This document shows, piece after piece, positions 51,508 through 59,523 of a stretch of DNA of 64,000 nt (position 1 is its first letter; each line of letters begins with the position of its first letter). The translations under genes and the position numbers were made by a program. Below the pieces are notes generated by a model that saw nothing but the letters and a program-made list of their open reading frames with translations, was not told where the DNA came from and did not search any database. Source of the DNA: Microtetraspora niveoalba (GTDB taxonomy: Bacteria; Actinomycetota; Actinomycetes; Streptosporangiales; Streptosporangiaceae); assembly GCF_001570405.1 (NCBI RefSeq), contig NZ_BBYM01000024.1, forward strand, positions 62,001-126,000, in the 5' to 3' direction.

Positions 51508-53514
51508 TGTCTAGTCCCAGAACATGATTGACAGTTCTGTCCCACCACATACTTGACGGATGCCCTAGGAAACATGACCGGCCTTGCGGGGCCGGGCCGC
51601 TTTGATACTGCGGACGGGCTGAGTCGTGGTGCGGCGAACCACTCGGGCGTCGTCGGGCAGTTCGATGGTCAGCGTGGTCTCGCTGACATGCACGGTGACC
51701 ACCGCGCGGGCGTGCAGACGGCCGAGGGCGACCTTCTGCCCGGCGACCATGATGACCCCGCTGTTGCTGGCGACTCGCTGCACGGTGATCGGCTCAACCG
51801 AGGGCCGGGGCGGCGGCCCGGCCGGTCGGGCGTCCCGCAGATGCCGCACCCGGTCCCAGCCGATCGGGTTCGGGCGAGTGCGCAGCAGCTCACGGGTGGT
51901 GGGGTCGAAGAACATCAGCGTGTGTTCCTCGATCCGGACGCTCACACGCCGGCCGCCCAGGATCTCAGCCGCCAGCACGATACGTCCCGCCAAGCTGACC
52001 GTGCCCGCTCGGCTGACGGTCCGGTCCACCTCCACCGCACTGCCGGACTCGGCAGCCGGCAGCGGTGCCGGACCGGCCGCACGTCCCCCGTTCGCGGCCA
52101 GCTTGGCCAGGTCCGCGTTCGACAGGTGCGAACGGAAGCTCTTCAAGCGGACCCCGGCGACCAGCAGATGGACCACGTCGGTGTCGGCCCAGAACGTCAC
52201 TCGCACCCCGGCCCGATCCGGACCGAGCCAGAACTGGCGCCCCGCCACGAACATGTTTCCACTGGCGGGCACGACCCGCTCGAACTCCACCGGCCCACCC
52301 GACCATGCCCGGACCGGCCCTTCGGCGACCACCCGGCGAGCCTGCCCGTCCCCCTCGGCGACGGCCTGTCCGGCCCGCTGCTCCGTATCCGGTGAGGCTG
52401 CCGGTTCCGGCTGGGCGATGACCTGCCCGTTCACGGCCGTCAACGTCGCGGGCAGCCGCAACGGCAGCAGATCCTCCTGGGGGCCGGTCTTGGGGACGAA
52501 CCGATCCGCGGGATAGGCCATCCCGATCGCCTGGTGCGGACGCTGAGTGTTGTATTCGGCCACCCAGGCATCCACCGCGGCCTGCGCCGCCTCCAGGTCC
52601 TCAAACGGCACCGCATCGTCCAGCAGCTCGCGACGCAGCGTCTGATGAAACCGCTCAACCTTCCCGGTCGTGGTCGGAGAGCGTGGCTCGGTCAACCGAT
52701 GAGTGATGCCGTTATCGCGGCAGATCCGATCGAACAGCACCTCCCCGCCCTTGCCGAACCGATCGGTGAACTGCTTGCCGTTGTCGGTGAGCACCTCATC
52801 CGGCACCCCGAACGCGCGCAGCGCCGCCGCGAAGGCCAGGCACACCGCACGCCCGGTGGGACGGGCCACCACAGAGGCGATCACGCAATACCGGGAATGG
52901 TCGTCGATCCCGGTGACGACCTTCGCCTCGCTGCCGTCAGCCAGGAACACGCCGCCGACGATGTCCATCTGCCACAGCTGCATGGGAGTATCGCGTTCCC
53001 ACCGCAGGTAGTCCTCACGGCGTTTACGCCGCTGCTGAGGCTGGACCAGGCCGTGACGCACCAGCGCCCGATACACCCCCATCCGAGAGGGGACAGGCTC
53101 GATCCCGCGCTTCTTGGCCTCGTGCACCAGCCGGACCGGACCCCACCGGGGATGCTCACGGCGCAGCTCGCACACCACCGCTTCCACCTCCGCCGACAGC
53201 TGGGACGGTGAGGAGACCGGACGGCGGGAACGGTCGGCCAACCCGGCCAGGCCGGATTCTCGATAACGCCGCATCCAGGAATGCAATGTCTGGCGTGATA
53301 CCCCGATTCGGGTGGCGGTCTCGGTCACGCTCGCACCGGCGAGGACCGCGAGAACTGCCTGATAACGCTGCTCGACAACGGACAAATCGACCAGGGCCAA
53401 TCCCGGCCTCCTGACGCGCGCCATCCGCAAACGACGCACGAAAGATCGGCCGACAACGGCACCTGTCAAACATGTCCTGGGACTGATGTGTCAAGCATGT
53501 CCCGGGACAGGACA
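51508..53514. mobile_element. IS481-like insertion sequence, about 2.0 kb
   Basis: The ends are imperfect inverted repeats of about 57 bp. The left end reads TGTCTAGTCCCAGAACATGA inward, the right end TGTCCTGTCCCGGGACATGC. Each end contains two copies of a 20-nt box (GTCCCxGxACATGxTTGACA) with period 25, likely transposase sites. No target duplication is apparent. It inserted 61 bp after hsdR, leaving the restriction operon intact. Confidence 0.85.
51565..53421 (-). CDS. IS481-family transposase with a long C-terminal extension
   Basis: 618 residues. N-terminal helix-turn-helix (ATRIGVSRQTLHSWMRRYRE), then an rve/DDE core: LWQMDIVGGVF (Asp154), DEVLTDNGKQFTDRFGKGGE (Asp214), TTGKVERFHQTLRREL (Glu257) and NTQRPHQAIGMAYPADRF. 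Typical IS481 transposases end near residue 330; here about 290 more residues follow, with two similar beta-rich modules around VVPASGNMFVAGRQFWLGPD and VASNSGVIMVAGQKVALGRL. The ATG at 53421 lies just inside the right end; a start at 53469 is possible. Confidence 0.9.
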   Translation of the reverse strand, partial: ARVRRPGLALVDLSVVEQRYQAVLAVLAGASVTETATRIGVSRQTLHSWMRRYRESGLAGLADRSRRPVSSPSQLSAEVEAVVCELRREHPRWGPVRLVHEAKKRGIEPVPSRMGVYRALVRHGLVQPQQRRKRREDYLRWERDTPMQLWQMDIVGGVFLADGSEAKVVTGIDDHSRYCVIASVVARPTGRAVCLAFAAALRAFGVPDEVLTDNGKQFTDRFGKGGEVLFDRICRDNGITHRLTEPRSPTTTGKVERFHQTLRRELLDDAVPFEDLEAAQAAVDAWVAEYNTQRPHQAIGMAYPADRFVPKTGPQEDLLPLRLPATLTAVNGQVIAQPEPAASPDTEQRAGQAVAEGDGQARRVVAEGPVRAWSGGPVEFERVVPASGNMFVAGRQFWLGPDRAGVRVTFWADTDVVHLLVAGVRLKSFRSHLSNADLAKLAANGGRAAGPAPLPAAESGSAVEVDRTVSRAGTVSLAGRIVLAAEILGGRRVSVRIEEHTLMFFDPTTRELLRTRPNPIGWDRVRHLRDARPAGPPPRPSVEPITVQRVASNSGVIMVAGQKVALGRLHARAVVTVHVSETTLTIELPDDARVVRRTTTQPVRSIKAARPRKAGHVS

Positions 53515-53552
53515 GACAGGACAGTCGGTCACTTGCCGAATCGTTCTTGTAA

Positions 53553-53652
53553 GGATCAAGGGCGGCGCTGCGCGCCGCCTCGCGGCCCTACGCCCGCTCG
53601 GCGGCCGGGCATGCGGCCTGGGGGCCGGTCCCGGCCGCCGGCAGCTTGATCC
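53553..53652. repeat. 100-bp GC-rich palindromic element
   Basis: GGATCAAG (53553-53560) and CTTGATCC (53645-53652) bracket an extremely GC-rich core containing the hairpin GGCGGCGCTGCGCGCCGCC (53561-53579) and several further C/G self-complementary runs (GGCGGCCGGG, GGCCGCCGG-type). It lies between the IS end and the membrane-protein gene. It could be a REP/MITE-like palindrome, a structured RNA or a terminator for both sides. Confidence 0.55.
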
Positions 53653-53674
53653 GCACAGCGATCCTCGCGACGTC

Positions 53675-54283
53675 TTAGCCAGTGCAACCGTCGATGCGAG
53701 CTAGCCTGCTCTTGCCCGGACTCGCCCAGATCTCGAAGCGCCCGTACCCTCCAGATTTCCCGTAGGTTCTGTAGACATCCAGCGACGCCCTGTGTGGATC
53801 GGCGCCCGGGATCCACTGATCGCCGCCCTTCTCTACAAGGATCGTCCAGGGGCCAGTGATCGTGTTGGTCTCCACCGAGGCTTCGTTGCAGGGTGGAACC
53901 CACACACGCAAGTTCGGGTGATCATCGCCCTCCGCCGCGCGAATCAGGATCACCACCTGAGCGTCAGCTGTGTTGGTATTGCGCACCTTGATCTCGGTGC
54001 CCGTTTTCGTAGCGTAGGAAAGAGCAGACACTCGCTCAACGAACGCAGCATCTTCCCGGTCGTCCTCGTGCTGCACTTGATACAAGGCCACAGCAACACC
54101 AAGTGTGGCGACGACAACAGCAGCGCTCTCTATTCGTGCACTCTGACTGGCCCGCCTCTTGTCGTTGGTTACGACCAAGAATGCAGCCAGTCCTAGCAGT
54201 GGAACAACCCAAATCGGCACGTAGCCGATCAGCTCAACGAGACTGTGACCCAACTGCCTTAGGTAACTCTCAATTGTCGCCAT
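53675..54283 (-). CDS. two-helix membrane protein of unknown function (element cargo)
   Basis: 202 residues. Two N-terminal helices (IWVVPLLGLAAFLVVTN and AAVVVATLGVAVALYQVQH) are followed by a soluble beta-rich domain of about 120 residues (IKVRNTNTADAQVVILIRAA, TITGPWTILVEKGGDQWIPG, YGRFEIWASPGKSRLARIDG). The ATG has GAGAGG 6 nt upstream. I recognise no family. Its place beside a restriction system makes a phage-defence accessory role imaginable, but nothing in the sequence shows it. Confidence 0.65.
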   Translation of the reverse strand: MATIESYLRQLGHSLVELIGYVPIWVVPLLGLAAFLVVTNDKRRASQSARIESAAVVVATLGVAVALYQVQHEDDREDAAFVERVSALSYATKTGTEIKVRNTNTADAQVVILIRAAEGDDHPNLRVWVPPCNEASVETNTITGPWTILVEKGGDQWIPGADPHRASLDVYRTYGKSGGYGRFEIWASPGKSRLARIDGCTG

Positions 54284-54690
54284 GCGCGCCTCTCGACGCC
54301 TAAACCTTCCCGCAGGGTGATGAGCCGGTAACGATCACAGATGTCGCATAGTTCCCAATGGAACGCCAGGGCCAGTATCCGGGGGCGCTCCGGCTCCGGG
54401 ATGGCGCCGAGCTGGAGAGTGCGGGCAGTAGGTGGCTGGTGTGGAGCCCGCGCATCCCTCCTGCCATCGACCCAGGCAGAGCCCAGCAGACCAGCTCCTC
54501 CGGCTCAAGCCCGTCTATGGCCGTTGGCGTCCGATGGCCGAGGAACGGCGACCGGCTGACGTACACACGAAGACGGGCTTGTACCTCCGTCGCCGGCCCG
54601 CTGCCGCTTCGCGATGGGTCGACGGCATGCGGGATGCGCGGACGGGGAGGAATGTGCGAGGCCGCACGGGCCGGAGCTTGATTGTCTCGC
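54284..54690. other. no supported gene near the element's right end
   Basis: About 400 bp between the membrane-protein start and the right arm-type site. Open frames on both strands lack recognisable domains. One minus-strand frame reads PRILALAFHWELCDICDRYR before running into the membrane-protein start and might be the tail of a lost gene. Confidence 0.4.
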
Positions 54691-54714
54691 CGTGCAATAT
54701 GCGTGCAATGATCT
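54691..54714 (+). repeat. putative right arm-type recombinase site
   Basis: CGTGCAATATG CGTGCAATGAT is the counterpart of the left site at 33807-33830 (22 of 24 bases identical), in the same orientation, 72 bp inside the right att copy. Confidence 0.6.
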
Positions 54715-54785
54715 TGCCGAATGCGGCAGGAGAGTAAGACTGCGCCGCAGGTCAGGAGTACCTGAGAACCATGAAAGGTCACGCG

Positions 54786-54838
54786 CTGTAAAACCGTCGG
54801 CTCAGCCTGCCCAGGTTCGAGCCCTGGGCCTGCCACCA
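54786..54838 (+). pseudogene. attR: 3' fragment of tRNA-Tyr
   Basis: From CTGTAAAACCG to the CCA the sequence matches 33661-33713 of the intact tRNA with three A-to-G changes, one in the T-arm, two others in the variable and acceptor parts. The 5' half is missing, so it is not a functional tRNA. The similarity continues beyond it over the tRNA terminator and further to about 54912, as far as the element's own left end (to about 33790). Confidence 0.8.
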
Positions 54839-54959
54839 GCCATAACGGCAGCTCAGAGTCCCTCCGGGGCTCTTTTGCTTCCCGGCCCGTGCAGCCAGAT
54901 GCCACCCTGAGCTGCTATCTGTCTCCCCAACAACGCGGGTATGGCCAACGAGCCCCCTC

Positions 54960-55210
54960 ATGCTGACCCTGCAGAGCTACGAGAGCCGGTTCGCCGCCAA
55001 CCACCTGGGCCACTTCGCCCTGACCGGCAGGCTGCTGGGCTCCATCAAGCAGGGGCAGGCACCGCGGCTGGTGACGATGCCGTCCGACGCCTTCCGCCGC
55101 TTGACGACCACTCTCGACCTGAACGACCTGCGAGAGGAACACGCTTACTTCCCCGGTCGCGGCTACATCCAGTCGAAGCTTCATCGGCCCAGCCCATGGA
55201 GGCGGTACAC
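54960..55210 (+). pseudogene. fragment of a short-chain dehydrogenase/reductase
   Basis: The frame reads LQSYESRFAANHLGHFALTG, then LVTMPSDAFRRLTTTLDLND and YFPGRGYIQSKLHRP. NHLGHFALTG and the Y-x3-K pair (YIQSK) are SDR hallmarks. The N-terminal NAD(P)-binding Rossmann part is missing, the catalytic Ser region is altered (TMPSDA), and the C-terminus breaks off after SKL. It is a decayed gene just right of attR. Confidence 0.65.
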
Positions 55211-55274
55211 CGCGAGAAGGACGCCTCATATGTCCGGCAAGTCATTTACAACCACGCGATCTTACGATCGCGCC

Positions 55275-55868
55275 ATGATGAAGAAGACGATCACCGCTGT
55301 GGTAGCCGGCCTCGTTGTCCTGGTGACTCCGGCCGCCGCTTCCGCCACACCTTCCGCGTCCGACACCAAGACTCTCCGGCTGCGTGCCGGATTGAGCCTG
55401 ATCATCCCCGAGTCCTGGAAGGTCTACAAGATCAGCAAGGACTGGACCCGCGTGGTGACCGGTTCGTGCCCGACCGTCAACGACGAGGTCTTCGGGTTCC
55501 GTGACTCCGGTTGCCGCAGCTTCTGGGTGCTGGGCCCGAGCGCGATCGAGATAGGGCACGAGGTGTTCCAGGCGTACACGCCGGACGCCCCGTTCTATCC
55601 GGCCACCGACGTCGGCCCCTGCGTGTACGACGCGAACCTCTCGGCCGGCGAGATGACGCTCGCGGCCAAGGGGCTGCGCCAGATCGGCCCAGGGCACAAG
55701 GCGTACTATCGCGCCTGGTCAGCCGACTGCGTCGCCCGGAACAGCGGCAAGGTGAAGGGCCGCTTCACCCAGCGCGAGTGGTACCTGCCCAAGTCCAAGA
55801 TCCTGTTCGTGGATCAGTGGAACACGCAGGGCCTCTCGACGGTCCTCAAGTACGCGAGCTGGAGCTGA
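55275..55868 (+). CDS. small secreted protein, unknown function
   Basis: 197 residues with a clear signal peptide (KKTITAVVAGLVVLVTPAAA, cleavage near ASA). The mature part contains LRAGLSLIIPESWKVYKISK, CPTVNDEVFGFRDSGCRSFW and CVYDANLSAGEMTLAAKGLR. Four Cys in the mature region could form two disulfides. TACGAT lies 6 nt before the ATG and no Shine-Dalgarno is seen, so a leaderless mRNA is likely. No family recognised. Confidence 0.65.
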   Translation: MMKKTITAVVAGLVVLVTPAAASATPSASDTKTLRLRAGLSLIIPESWKVYKISKDWTRVVTGSCPTVNDEVFGFRDSGCRSFWVLGPSAIEIGHEVFQAYTPDAPFYPATDVGPCVYDANLSAGEMTLAAKGLRQIGPGHKAYYRAWSADCVARNSGKVKGRFTQREWYLPKSKILFVDQWNTQGLSTVLKYASWS

Positions 55869-56084
55869 CGATCCCGCCGACGACGAGCGATCAGCGCGCG
55901 GGCATCGGCGGGTACGCGGCGTGGGCGCCGAACCCGTCGCCCAGGGAGCCGAGGGCGCACGGCCCGGCGCCCCTGTACGGCGGTCTCGGTGAGATCGAAG
56001 TCCGGCCTCCACCTACGCGCCGCGATGGTCTGGATCAGAGACCTCACCGGACCACCCCTTGATCGCAACCAGATACGCGCCCTG

Positions 56085-56189
56085 GTGGTCAAGGCGTCGG
56101 TGATTCGCTGATTGGCGACCTCCTGATGGCCGTCGAGGCCATTGGCGTACATGTAGGAGGAGGTCCACCGCCCGTTCGGCCACCCCGGG
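56085..56189 (-). pseudogene. fossil C-terminus of a tyrosine integrase related to the element's int
   Basis: The minus strand reads GVAERA-VDLLLHV and, after a one-base deletion, YANGLDGHQEVANQRITDAL. The intact integrase has DVAERAGHSVDVLLRV YAKCLDGQQEIANRRIDDAL at its end. A 9-bp deletion removed the Gly-His-Ser that carries the catalytic His, and the frameshift falls next to the catalytic Tyr. It lies in the same orientation and at a similar distance from its att copy (about 1.2 kb) as int does from attL (about 1.55 kb). Confidence 0.75.
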
Positions 56190-56253
56190 GCCCTTCGCGT
56201 CGAGGGCGCTGCTCTGGTGGCGACGGGCTGCTCGAGACGGTCATGCTGATCGC

Positions 56254-56763
56254 GTGATGGATGCTGCCGCTGTGTGCGCCGTTCGAACCGCCCGTCCGGA
56301 TGATCTGGTCGCGGTCCTGCAGGTATATGCCGCCGAACGCGCCCCTGACGGTGACTCTCCCCACGAGGTTTCGGATCTGGCGCGGCTGACTTGGCAACAG
56401 ATGATGCGATCCAGCGGACTCACTGTCTATCTCGCTGAGGTCGACGATCAGGTGGTCGGGACGGCAACGCTGGTGACGATGCCCAACCTGACGTACGGTT
56501 GTGCCCCCACCGCGTTCGTCGAGGCCGTCGTGGTGGCTGCCGGTCATCGCCGCAAAGGCGTGGCCACCGCCATCATGCGTCGACTCCTCGGCGACGCTCG
56601 ATCGGCCGGATGCAACAAGGTCCAGCTCCTGTCCCACAAGCGCCCTGCCACCGATGGTGCTCATCGGCTCTACACCTCGTTGGGATTCGAGCCGGAAGCG
56701 GAGGGATTCCGCCTCTATGTTCGGCAGGTTCCAGTCGCCGTTCAGGCCGCCAAGGCGACATAG
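56254..56763 (+). CDS. GNAT-family N-acetyltransferase
   Basis: 169 residues. AAGHRRKGVATAIMRRLLGD is the acetyl-CoA loop (R/QxxGxA), preceded by EAVVVA, and followed by LYTSLGFEPEAEGFRLYVRQ. Start GTG 56254 or the next ATG (56257). Substrate unknown. It is convergent with the P-loop kinase gene. Confidence 0.87.
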   Translation: MMDAAAVCAVRTARPDDLVAVLQVYAAERAPDGDSPHEVSDLARLTWQQMMRSSGLTVYLAEVDDQVVGTATLVTMPNLTYGCAPTAFVEAVVVAAGHRRKGVATAIMRRLLGDARSAGCNKVQLLSHKRPATDGAHRLYTSLGFEPEAEGFRLYVRQVPVAVQAAKAT

Positions 56764-56907
56764 AGCCGAGAGCCGATCCCAGGGGTGACGAACACGCGAG
56801 GATCGACAGCGCCGTCCTCATCACGGAGTCGCTGGGCGAATTTCTCGCCGAATTACGTGGGGCGGCGGCAACAGGACGCGTGGAAGGGTCGTTCGTGGCC
56901 GTGGGAG

Positions 56908-57387
56908 TCAGGGGCGCGGCTGGACGAGCGCGTCGAGTTGCCGGACGACGTGCTCTATCGGAGCGCGCGTGTCGATTTCCATGGTCGCGGTGGCTCGCAG
57001 CAGCGGCTCGACAACGCGTAGGTCCTCCAGGATGGCGTCCCGTTCCTCCGGCCGCTTGCCGTACGGATTGTTGGTTCGTGCCATGACCCGGGCGAGCAGC
57101 ACGTCGGCCGGCGCGCTCAGCAACACGACGTGGTCGAACTGCGGATAGAACGTCCCCTGGTTGCTCTTGCAGCCGGCCACGAACAAGCCGCCGTCCTTGT
57201 GGCCGGCGAGTAGGCCGGTCATCGCCTCCTCCCGCCACACCCAGTCCGACGACCCGTCCGGCAGCGTGATCCAGTGGCTCCAATGTCCGTAGTCCGTGTC
57301 CACCACCCGGTGTCCCCGTGAGGCCAAGATCTGCAGAGCGGTTGATTTGCCGGTCCCCGACATTCCGGTGATCAAGACCTTGGGCAT
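56908..57387 (-). CDS. P-loop kinase-like ATPase (AAA_18/shikimate-kinase-like)
   Basis: 159 residues. MPKVLITGMSGTGKST carries Walker A (GMSGTGKS, 8-15); VVDTDYGHWSHWI may hold the substrate-binding Asp; FDHVVLLSAPADVLLARVMA and RTNNPYGKRPEER resemble the lid and adenine-binding regions of small-molecule kinases. The ATG has TATGGT 6 nt upstream without Shine-Dalgarno (leaderless). The substrate cannot be named. Confidence 0.8.
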   Translation of the reverse strand: MPKVLITGMSGTGKSTALQILASRGHRVVDTDYGHWSHWITLPDGSSDWVWREEAMTGLLAGHKDGGLFVAGCKSNQGTFYPQFDHVVLLSAPADVLLARVMARTNNPYGKRPEERDAILEDLRVVEPLLRATATMEIDTRAPIEHVVRQLDALVQPRP

Positions 57388-57499
57388 GGCATCACCATAA
57401 ACGCGATCGGCTGGAGCACCTTCACGTCCGAGGAAGCCCGATGCGTGCCGCAACATCCAGCGAAAAGCGGGATATGTCGCGCCTGCTAGCCTCTGGTCG

Positions 57500-58102
57500 G
57501 TGATCCACGAGGGCGATCCTGAAGAGACCCGGCAGACGGCGGCGATCGGTTCCTCCCGCGTCTTCTTGCGTCCGATCAGCGGCGGTGACCAGGACGAGTT
57601 CGTCAGGCTGGTCCGCGCGAGCGTCGACCTTCACCACCCGTGGATGTCCCTGCCCGCCACGCCGGAGGAGTTCCAGGCGTACGTCAGGCGGTTCGACGAT
57701 CCGGAGTCCGCCCAGTGCCTGCTCGTCCGCGTACAAGACACGGGCGCCATGGCGGGCGTGATCAATATCAACAGCATCATCCGGGGACGCTTCCAGAACG
57801 GCTCTCTCGGCTACGCGGCGTTCGCCCCCACCGCCGGCCGGGGGTACATGTCCGAAGGTCTCGGCCTGGTGCTGCGCCACGCGTTCGAGCGGTTGCGCCT
57901 CCACCGGTTGGAGGCCCAGATCCAGCCCGAGAACCACGCCTCCAAAAGGCTGGTCCAACGCCACGGTTTCCGCTACGAGGGATGTTCGCCCGATCTGCTG
58001 TTCATCGACGGCGCCTGGCGGGATCACGAACGGTGGGCGATCACCGACGCCATGGCCGGCATGGTTTCCGCCGACCCCCATCCGGGCCGGCCCGTCCGCT
58101 GA
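57500..58102 (+). CDS. GNAT acetyltransferase of the RimJ/RimL type
   Basis: 200 residues. FLRPISGGDQDEFVRLVRAS, GYAAFAPTAGRGYMSEGLGL, LRHAFERLRLHRLEAQIQPE and NHASKRLVQRHGFRYEGCSP are the classic succession of RimJ/RimL-like N-acetyltransferases. The GTG start has TAGCCT 7 nt upstream and no Shine-Dalgarno, fitting a leaderless mRNA divergent from the kinase gene. Confidence 0.9.
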   Translation: MIHEGDPEETRQTAAIGSSRVFLRPISGGDQDEFVRLVRASVDLHHPWMSLPATPEEFQAYVRRFDDPESAQCLLVRVQDTGAMAGVININSIIRGRFQNGSLGYAAFAPTAGRGYMSEGLGLVLRHAFERLRLHRLEAQIQPENHASKRLVQRHGFRYEGCSPDLLFIDGAWRDHERWAITDAMAGMVSADPHPGRPVR

Positions 58103-58249
58103 GACCCCTGGTGGGCCGCGTGCCCTTCGCGACAGCGGACAGCCGCCGATCTCTCGGCGCCTGTTGGGCGAAAGCCGCTCACATCGGTGTCAACCGGATG
58201 GCCTCGCGCTTCGTCTTTCCTGTACCCCTCTGTCGCAACAGGAGATGTT

Positions 58250-59125
58250 TTGCGCATCCGCTCGGTTCTCTCGGTCGTCGTGGCGGGCGGCCTGATCCTG
58301 TTCTGGCCGGCCCAGGCCGCCGCCGTACCCGAGGCGCGACAGGACGCGCTCGCCGCTGTCACGGACGTCGTCGACTACGAATGCGCCACCAAGGGCGCGA
58401 CCGAGAAGCAGCAGATCAAGGTCAAGATCGAGATGACGATGCCGACCGACGCCACGGCGGGTACGCAGATGAGCATCGGCTGGCACGGAACCTACGCCGA
58501 CGACGCCACCGCCCTGAGAGTGCCGGCGACGGTGCCGGCCGGTGGCATCAAGCTGTACGCGTACGCGTCCATCAGCGGGATCGACCAGGTGAGTTCCGCG
58601 ACCGGAGTGGCTGAACTGGCCGCGCTCAGCCCCGGCGAGATCCTCCCCCTGCCGCAGGCCACGGTCTCGCTCAAGACCAAGTCCAAGAACGCGGGCACGG
58701 CCACGGTCAAGCCCGCCGCCATCAACTTCGGGCCCAAACCGGACGAACGGACGATCGAATGCGAGGTGGCGAACGCCGACGCGTTGAGGACGTACACCCT
58801 CACCGTCGCCTCAGCGGGCGGTCAGCAGGCCGATCCGAGTACGACGCCGAGCCCGAGCCCCAGCGGCACACCGAGCCCCAGCGGCACACCGAGCCCCACA
58901 CCGACCGCGAGCAGCCTGCCGACCCACACGGTCACGGCGACCGTCACGGCATCCGTCGAGGAAGTCCCCGACGAGCGGATGAAGACCCCGGTGGGCGGCG
59001 CCGCGACCGGTGGCGGCGGTGAGGCCGGTCCCGACGGGCGGATGATCGTATTGATCGGCACGGTGCTCACGCTCGCCGCCGCCACCGGGCTCCTGCTCCG
59101 CCGCCGGAGCCTCCACCGAGGTTGA
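58250..59125 (+). CDS. secreted/cell-surface protein with Ser-Pro-rich stalk and C-terminal anchor helix
   Basis: 291 residues from the TTG at 58250 (AGGAGATGTT just upstream). Signal peptide RIRSVLSVVVAGGLILFWPA with cleavage near AQAAA. The ectodomain (about 30-195) has two Cys. A stalk with repeated PSPSGT units (about 200-225) and a Thr/Val-rich part follow, then a C-terminal helix (IVLIGTVLTLAAATGLLL) and RRRS. No LPxTG motif is present, so it is probably held by the helix. Function unknown. Confidence 0.72.
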   Translation: MRIRSVLSVVVAGGLILFWPAQAAAVPEARQDALAAVTDVVDYECATKGATEKQQIKVKIEMTMPTDATAGTQMSIGWHGTYADDATALRVPATVPAGGIKLYAYASISGIDQVSSATGVAELAALSPGEILPLPQATVSLKTKSKNAGTATVKPAAINFGPKPDERTIECEVANADALRTYTLTVASAGGQQADPSTTPSPSPSGTPSPSGTPSPTPTASSLPTHTVTATVTASVEEVPDERMKTPVGGAATGGGGEAGPDGRMIVLIGTVLTLAAATGLLLRRRSLHRG

Positions 59126-59144
59126 GCCCGCCGCTCCCGGGCTC
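59124..59144. terminator. short hairpin between convergent genes
   Basis: GAGCCCG (59124-59130) pairs with CGGGCTC (59138-59144) around a 7-nt loop, overlapping the stop of the surface-protein gene and preceding the convergent hydrolase fragment. Confidence 0.5.
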
Positions 59145-59152
59145 GCACCGGT

Positions 59153-59380
59153 TCAGGCGTCCGGCCCTTGACGGTACGAGGCGGCGGCTTCGGCGATGAG
59201 GCGGGCGGCGGAACGCCAGTCGGGCGCGCGGGCCAGCGGTGCGAGGATGTCCCGTTCGTCCGGGCCTCTGCCGTGCCAGAGGAGTACGGCGGGCAGCGTG
59301 GAAGGCGTGTCGGGGCGATAGACGTCGAGGGCCTTGCCACTCGGCCCGTAGACGATCTCCCGGTCCACCAGTACGTCCAT
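59153..59380 (-). pseudogene. shortened alpha/beta-hydrolase gene
   Basis: A 75-codon frame with GAGG before its ATG. It reads VDREIVYGPSGKALDVYRPD, LPAVLLWHGRGPDERDILAP and then LARAPDWRSAARLI. The start is that of an esterase (HGRG is the oxyanion-hole motif), but PDWRS normally lies further downstream and the G-x-S-x-G nucleophile and the rest are absent. An internal deletion plus 3' loss is the simplest reading; a small functional protein cannot be excluded. Confidence 0.55.
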
Positions 59381-59523
59381 GGATGCCTCACATGTCGTTC
59401 TGCAGAGGTCCTCCAGCACAGCAGCGGGGCGGCGGTCGGGGCAATCCCGCCACGGCACCGGGAGAGAGCGATGCGGGCGGGTACCGTGAAGCGCGCGATG
59501 ACGGCGGAGGGTGAGGCGGGCCG

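Larger units (their letters stand above)
33714..54838. mobile_element. AICE-type integrative (conjugative) element in tRNA-Tyr, about 21 kb
   Basis: Bounded by the tRNA and a second copy of its 3' end. It encodes the full AICE set (pSAM2-type): Nudix protein, tyrosine integrase, excisionase, HUH replication initiator, FtsK/TraB-like DNA translocase, Pra-like activator and KorSA-like GntR regulator. Cargo consists of an XRE-TPR regulator, a second Nudix protein, a type I restriction-modification system, an IS481-like element and a membrane protein. Tra, rep, xis and int are contiguous and mostly overlapping on the minus strand. All core genes look intact, so the element may still be mobile; the diverged att copies argue that its right end is not a simple recent duplicate. 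Confidence 0.88.
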
